Source: Rhodobacter sp. (lineage in GTDB: Bacteria; Pseudomonadota; Alphaproteobacteria; Rhodobacterales; Rhodobacteraceae). From it: DNA of 64,000 bases. The stretch spans positions 186,001 to 250,000 of the forward strand of contig JACKKE010000002.1 of assembly GCA_020637595.1 (NCBI GenBank). Direction: 5' to 3'. The number at the start of each line of letters is the position of its first letter. The first letter of the stretch is position 1. The position numbers and the translations under genes are program-made. Below the pieces are notes generated by a model, which had not been told where the DNA came from, ran no database searches, and saw only the letters and a program-made list of their open reading frames with translations. Positions 59,902 to 64,000 of this stretch are shown here, piece by piece.

Positions 59902-60552
59902 ATGACCTATGCCCGTAAACTTCCGGGTTACCTCGTGAACCGTTTCCGTGGCTGGCATGCCACGGCGTATACGGAAAACAAGAGTTGGTTCAGGCATTTG
60001 GCCCAGGAAGGGCAGCACCCGCGGTCGATGCTGATCGCCTGCTGCGATTCGCGCGTGCATGTCACGGCGATCTTTGGCGCGGATCAGGGCGAGTTCTTCA
60101 TCCACCGCAACATCGCCAATCTGGTGCCGCCCTATACGCCCGACGGCGACCATCACGGCACCTCGGCGGCGGTCGAATACGCGGTGACCGCGCTGAAGGT
60201 TGCGCATCTGCTGATCGTCGGGCATTCGAACTGCGGCGGGGTGCGCGGCTGCCACGACATGTGCGCGGGCAAGGCGCCGGAACTGTCGTCGGGCTCCAGC
60301 TTTGTCGGCAACTGGATGGAGATCCTGCGGCCGGGTTATGACCGCACCGCCGAGATCACCGACCCCGAAGCCCGGATCGCCGCGATGGAGAAGGAATCCG
60401 TGCGGATCTCGCTCGACAACCTGATGACCTTCCCCTTTGTGCGCGAGGCGGTCGAGGGCGAGCGGCTGACCCTGCACGGTATCTGGCACGACATCGGCGA
60501 GGGCTCCCTCGAGGTCTATGACTCCGAGACCAGCACCTTCTTGCCGGTATAA
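59902..60552 (+). CDS. Beta-carbonic anhydrase
   Basis: A 216-residue beta-class carbonic anhydrase. The zinc ligands are in IACCDSRVHVTAIF (Cys with Asp-Arg dyad) and in IVGHSNCGGVRG (His and Cys); the HRNIANLVPPY loop and the SLDNLMTFPFV late block are typical. The enzyme interconverts CO2 and bicarbonate in the cytoplasm. ATG 59902 has AAGGGG upstream. A SulP transporter gene follows 73 bases later, implying a bicarbonate module. Residue pattern is complete, so it should be active. Confidence 0.95.
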   Translation: MTYARKLPGYLVNRFRGWHATAYTENKSWFRHLAQEGQHPRSMLIACCDSRVHVTAIFGADQGEFFIHRNIANLVPPYTPDGDHHGTSAAVEYAVTALKVAHLLIVGHSNCGGVRGCHDMCAGKAPELSSGSSFVGNWMEILRPGYDRTAEITDPEARIAAMEKESVRISLDNLMTFPFVREAVEGERLTLHGIWHDIGEGSLEVYDSETSTFLPV

Positions 60553-60625
60553 CCGCATCAAAACCGTTGCATTTGGCAAGGGTCGGGCGCTAGGGTGCGG
60601 GCATTAACGCCTAATCTGGTGCACC

Positions 60626-62311
60626 ATGCCCCATTCAGACCGTTTGGTCCCGGCCCTCGCGGATACGCTGCGCGAGGGCTACACCCTGTCGCATTTGCGT
60701 CGTGACGCCATCGCCGGTTTGACGGTGGCGATCGTTGCCTTGCCACTGTCGATGGCGATTGCCATCGCCTCGGGCGGGACACCGGCGATGGGCCTCTATA
60801 CGGCGATCGTTGGCGGTTTCGTCATCTCGGCGCTGGGCGGCAGCCGGTTCCAGATCGGCGGCCCGGCCGGGGCGTTTATCGTGCTGGTCGCGGCGACGGT
60901 TGCCGATTACGGCGTCGAGGGCATGATGCTGGCGACGATGCTGGCCGGGGTGATCATGGCGGCGCTGGGGGTCTTGCGGCTGGGCGGCTATATCCGCTTC
61001 ATTCCCTACCCGGTCACCGTGGGCTTTACCGCGGGCATCGGGGTGATCATCTTTTCCAGCCAGATCAAAGATCTGCTGGGCCTGACCCTGGCCGGTCCCG
61101 AACCCGGACCGATCCTCGAGAAGCTGCCGGCGATCTGGGCCGCGCTGCCTACCGCCAACCCCGAAACCGTCGTGCTGGCCGCCGCGACCATCGCCATGAT
61201 CCTCGGGTTCAAGGCCCTGGCACCACGCCTGCCGAACCTGCTGATCGCCGTGGCGGTGACGACCGCGGCGGCGGCACTTCTGAATCTCGATACGCCGACC
61301 ATCGTTTCGACCTTTGGCGAGGTGCCGCGCGGCCTGCCCTGGCCGACCCTGCCGCCGATGTCCCTGGATCTGGCCGTGGCGGTGTTGCCCAACGCGGTGG
61401 GCTTTGCGCTGCTGGGCTCGATCGAGGCGCTGCTGTCGGCCGTGGTCGCGGATTCGATGAGCGGGCGCCGGCACCGCTCGAACATGGAGCTGGTGGCGCA
61501 GGGCGTGGCGAACCTCGCCTCGGCGGTGATGGGCGGGATGGTGGCGACCGGCACCATCGCCCGCACCGCGACCAACGTGCGCGCGAATGCTCACGGGCCA
61601 GTGGCCGGCATGCTGCACGCGCTCTTCGTGCTGGCCTTCATGCTGGTTGCGGCGCCGCTGGTCGGACTGATCCCGCTGGCGGCGCTGGCCGGCGTTCTGG
61701 CGACCGTTGCCTGGAACATGATCGAACGCCACGCCATCGCCACGCTGGTGCGCACCTCGCGCGGGGATACGGCGGTGCTGGCGGTGACGCTGCTGTTGAC
61801 CGTGTTCCGTGACCTGACCGAGGCGATCGTCGTGGGTTTTGCGCTGGGCTCGGTGCTGTTCATCCACCGCATGTCGCAATCGGCCGATGTCGCCGCCCTG
61901 GTGCCCGAGGAGGGCGAGGACGAGGAAAAGCCGGGCATCGGCCGGGCCGACGACATCCTGGTCTATCGCATCCGCGGCGCGTTCTTCTTTGGTGCGGCGG
62001 CCTCGGTCGGGGCGGTGCTGGAACGGATCGCGGATACTCACCGCGCGCTGGTCGTCGATTTTTCCCAGGCCGCAATGGTCGATTCCACCGCGATCCGCAC
62101 CATCGAGGGGCTGGTGGCCAACGCGCAACGCCGCGGGGTGGCCGTGGTGCTGGCGGGATTGGAGCCCGATGTCGAACGGCGGCTGGCCGCGCACGGGGTC
62201 TGCCCGCCCGGGATCACCCTGGCGCCGAACGCCGCCGCCGGGGTTGCCGCGATGCGCCGCGATCTGATGCACAGCGATGCGCAGGGGGCGGCCCCCCTCC
62301 CGGCGAGTTGA
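60626..62311 (+). CDS. SulP-family anion transporter with STAS domain
   Basis: A 561-residue inner-membrane transporter with about twelve helices and a C-terminal STAS domain. The signature around DAIAGLTVAIVALPLSMAIA and GLYTAIVGGFVISALGGSRF marks SulP; GGPAGAFIVLVAA, GFALLGSIEALLSAVVADS and TGTIARTATNVRANA are further SulP blocks. The STAS region (about 450-540) has the regulatory AMVDSTAIRTIEGLVANAQ stretch. SulP proteins move sulfate, bicarbonate or carboxylates. Proximity to a carbonic anhydrase argues for bicarbonate (as BicA), but the transported anion is not determined. Confidence 0.9.
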   Translation: MPHSDRLVPALADTLREGYTLSHLRRDAIAGLTVAIVALPLSMAIAIASGGTPAMGLYTAIVGGFVISALGGSRFQIGGPAGAFIVLVAATVADYGVEGMMLATMLAGVIMAALGVLRLGGYIRFIPYPVTVGFTAGIGVIIFSSQIKDLLGLTLAGPEPGPILEKLPAIWAALPTANPETVVLAAATIAMILGFKALAPRLPNLLIAVAVTTAAAALLNLDTPTIVSTFGEVPRGLPWPTLPPMSLDLAVAVLPNAVGFALLGSIEALLSAVVADSMSGRRHRSNMELVAQGVANLASAVMGGMVATGTIARTATNVRANAHGPVAGMLHALFVLAFMLVAAPLVGLIPLAALAGVLATVAWNMIERHAIATLVRTSRGDTAVLAVTLLLTVFRDLTEAIVVGFALGSVLFIHRMSQSADVAALVPEEGEDEEKPGIGRADDILVYRIRGAFFFGAAASVGAVLERIADTHRALVVDFSQAAMVDSTAIRTIEGLVANAQRRGVAVVLAGLEPDVERRLAAHGVCPPGITLAPNAAAGVAAMRRDLMHSDAQGAAPLPAS

Positions 62312-62372
62312 CCCGCGCCGGCCGAGCCAATATGCACCGCATCAGGCCGCTCCGACCGTTCGAGGTAATCCC

Positions 62373-63206
62373 GTGTCCCATATCGTCACTGTCGGCGACA
62401 TCGCCATCGGGGGGCAGAACCCCTTTGCCCTGATCGCCGGGCCCTGCCAGCTGGAAAACCTCGACCACGCCCGGGCGATGTGCGCGGGCATTCTGGAGGC
62501 TTGCGCGCCCACCGGCACGAAGCTGATTTTCAAGGCCAGCTATGACAAGGCGAACCGCACATCGGTTTCCGCGCCGCGCGGGGTGGGGATGGAAAAAGGG
62601 CTGGAGGCTCTGGCCGCGATCCGCGAGGAATTCGGCGTGCCGGTGCTGACTGACGTGCATGAGCCCTGGCATTGCGCCAAGGCAGCCGAAGTGGTGGATG
62701 TGCTGCAAATCCCCGCGTTCCTGTGCCGTCAGACCGACCTTCTGCTGGCCGCGGGCGAGACCGGCAAGGCGATCAACGTGAAAAAAGGGCAGTTCCTGGC
62801 CCCTTGGGACATGAAGAACGTCGCTGCCAAGATCGCCAGCACCGGTAACCGCAACATCATGCTCTGCGAACGGGGCACCAGCTTTGGCTACAACGCATTG
62901 GTTACCGATTTCCGGGGCCTGCCCGAAATGGCCTCGACGGGTTACCCTGTGGTCTTTGACGCCACCCATTCGGTGCAACAGCTGGGCGGGCAAGGCGCCA
63001 CGACCGGCGGGCAGCGCGAGTTCGTGCCGGTGCTGGCGCGTGCGGCCTGCGCGGTCGGTGTCTCGGCCCTGTTCATCGAAACCCACCAGGACCCGGACAA
63101 CGCCCCCTCGGACGGGCCGAACATGGTGCCGCTGCACGAGATGAAGGCGCTGATCACCCGACTGCGCGCCTTCGATGCCCTCAGCAAGGAGACCGCCGAT
63201 GCGTGA
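62373..63206 (+). CDS. kdsA: 2-dehydro-3-deoxyphosphooctonate aldolase (Kdo-8-phosphate synthase)
   Basis: A 277-residue TIM-barrel aldolase that joins phosphoenolpyruvate and arabinose 5-phosphate into Kdo-8-phosphate for lipopolysaccharide. Landmarks are FALIAGPCQLENL, KASYDKANRTSVSAPRGVGM, VLTDVHEPWHC, IPAFLCRQTDLLLAAGETGK and ERGTSFGYNALVTDFRGLPE, all standard for KdsA. The start is GTG at 62373, 3 residues before the conserved segment, with GAGGT upstream. It overlaps kdsB by eight bases, an operonic arrangement. Confidence 0.96.
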   Translation: MSHIVTVGDIAIGGQNPFALIAGPCQLENLDHARAMCAGILEACAPTGTKLIFKASYDKANRTSVSAPRGVGMEKGLEALAAIREEFGVPVLTDVHEPWHCAKAAEVVDVLQIPAFLCRQTDLLLAAGETGKAINVKKGQFLAPWDMKNVAAKIASTGNRNIMLCERGTSFGYNALVTDFRGLPEMASTGYPVVFDATHSVQQLGGQGATTGGQREFVPVLARAACAVGVSALFIETHQDPDNAPSDGPNMVPLHEMKALITRLRAFDALSKETADA

Positions 63207-64000
63207 GGCCGTCATCGTCATCCCCGCGCGCTATGCCTCGACGCGCTATCCGGCCAAGCCGCTGGCGACGCTCAAGGGCGCGACCGGGATTGAGCGGACG
63301 CTGCTGGAACGCTCCTTTCGCGCCGCCTGCCGCGCGGCCGAGGAAACCCCGGGCGTGACCGCCGTCTATGTGGCGACCGACGATGCGCGCATCGCCGACG
63401 AGGCCGCCCGGATCGGCGCCGAGGTCATTCTGACCGACCCCGAATGCGCCAACGGCACCGAGCGCGTGGCCCAGGCGGTAACCCGTGGCGGGCTGACCCA
63501 GCCGATCGTCGTCAACCTGCAGGGCGACGCGCCGCTGACCCCGCCGCATTTCGTCACCGCGCTGATCGCCGCGATGCGCGAGGACGACAGCCGCCAGGTC
63601 GCGACGCCCGTGCTGCGCTGCGACCGCGAGGCGCTGGACAATTTTCTGGCTGACCGCAAGGCCGGCCGCGTCGGCGCCACGACCGTGGTGCGTGACATGA
63701 CCGGCAACGCGATCTACTTCTCCAAAGAGGTGATCCCCTTCACCGGTTCGCTGAAGCGCCACGATCCGATCCCGGTGTTCCACCACGTCGGCCTCTATGC
63801 CTATACCCCGGAGGCACTGACCCTCTACGCGGGTCTCGCGCCGGGCGAGCTGGAGCGGATCGAAGGGCTGGAGCAGCTGCGCTTCCTCGAACACGGGCAC
63901 AAGATCGCCGCGGTCGAGGTCACCGCCCCCGGCGCGGCGTTCTGGGAGCTGAACAACCCCTCGGACGTGCCGCTGATCGAAGGGTATCTGAAGCGGATGG
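63199..64000 (+). CDS. kdsB: 3-deoxy-manno-octulosonate cytidylyltransferase, partial
   Basis: The visible 267 codons lack the C-terminal end, which lies past the right edge; most KdsB proteins have about 250 residues, so little is missing. The enzyme makes CMP-Kdo from CTP and Kdo. The nucleotide loop PARYASTRYPAKPLATLKG, VYVATDD, VVNLQGDAPLTPP, GLYAYTPEALT and RIEGLEQLRFLEHGHKI are all present as in KdsB. The start at 63199 overlaps the kdsA stop by eight bases. Confidence 0.88.
   Translation, partial: MREAVIVIPARYASTRYPAKPLATLKGATGIERTLLERSFRAACRAAEETPGVTAVYVATDDARIADEAARIGAEVILTDPECANGTERVAQAVTRGGLTQPIVVNLQGDAPLTPPHFVTALIAAMREDDSRQVATPVLRCDREALDNFLADRKAGRVGATTVVRDMTGNAIYFSKEVIPFTGSLKRHDPIPVFHHVGLYAYTPEALTLYAGLAPGELERIEGLEQLRFLEHGHKIAAVEVTAPGAAFWELNNPSDVPLIEGYLKRM

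Overview
The window is a GC-rich stretch of ordinary chromosome from an alphaproteobacterium, most likely a member of the Rhodobacteraceae (Rhodobacterales). The grounds are the gene families and their order (paaG-paaI-paaK with a TetR gene, glnK-amtB, DUF2125, DUF3108-hrpB, mlaA-mlaC, meaB, kdsA-kdsB), the frequent 4-base ATGA overlaps between genes, and several copies of an intergenic element made of a GGGGGC-loop-GCCCCC hairpin followed by a GCGTATTT..CAAGATGAAAG core. No plasmid, phage, CRISPR or transposase gene is visible. Family names come from reading translated sequence; no database search was run.

Layout. 1-7018: partial biotinyl-carboxyltransferase fusion, nicotinamidase, LysR regulator with DMT exporter, and a large secreted mosaic protein with three repeats and an LCCL domain. 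7057-15924: error-prone DNA polymerase DnaE2, amidase, UbiH-type hydroxylase, HrpB helicase. 15928-23042: DUF3108 protein, MeaB, ribosomal protein L28, TetR regulator with the phenylacetyl-CoA genes paaK, paaI and paaG, and a divergent epimerase plus sugar transferase pair. 23099-31288: RNase R, RsmD with a ferredoxin-reductase-like flavoprotein, peroxiredoxin, and a leftward run of RidA, glycerophosphodiesterase, FemAB-like, GST and pterin dehydratase genes. 31413-36202: type I secretion adaptor and ABC ATPase, then the lipid-transport genes mlaA and mlaC. 36214-42958: class A penicillin-binding protein, glnK-amtB, LacI regulator, tRNA-Arg(CCU), and an RTX-type calcium-binding protein. 43221-50428: rpsO, six genes, then pnp. 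50430-51900: an AT-richer patch with one DUF4238-like gene. 51911-64000: proline racemase superfamily enzyme, DUF2125 protein, SDR plus enoyl-CoA hydratase, copper-handling pair with PCu(A)C, NlpC/P60 plus leucyl aminopeptidase, small conserved protein, carbonic anhydrase plus SulP transporter, and kdsA-kdsB (kdsB cut by the right edge).

Functional links. PaaG, PaaI, PaaK and TetR form one catabolic unit; a palindrome between paaG and the divergent epimerase looks like the TetR operator. GlnK and AmtB form the usual ammonium-sensing and uptake pair. Beta-carbonic anhydrase and SulP suggest bicarbonate handling. KdsA and KdsB make and activate Kdo for lipopolysaccharide. MlaA and MlaC act in outer-membrane lipid asymmetry.

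I did not find a convincing undescribed multi-gene system. The best leads are the LCCL mosaic protein, the dispersed hairpin repeats (including one inverted pair), the AT-rich DUF4238-like island, a near-consensus SOS box at dnaE2, and a Ser/Cys-type proline-racemase homologue.
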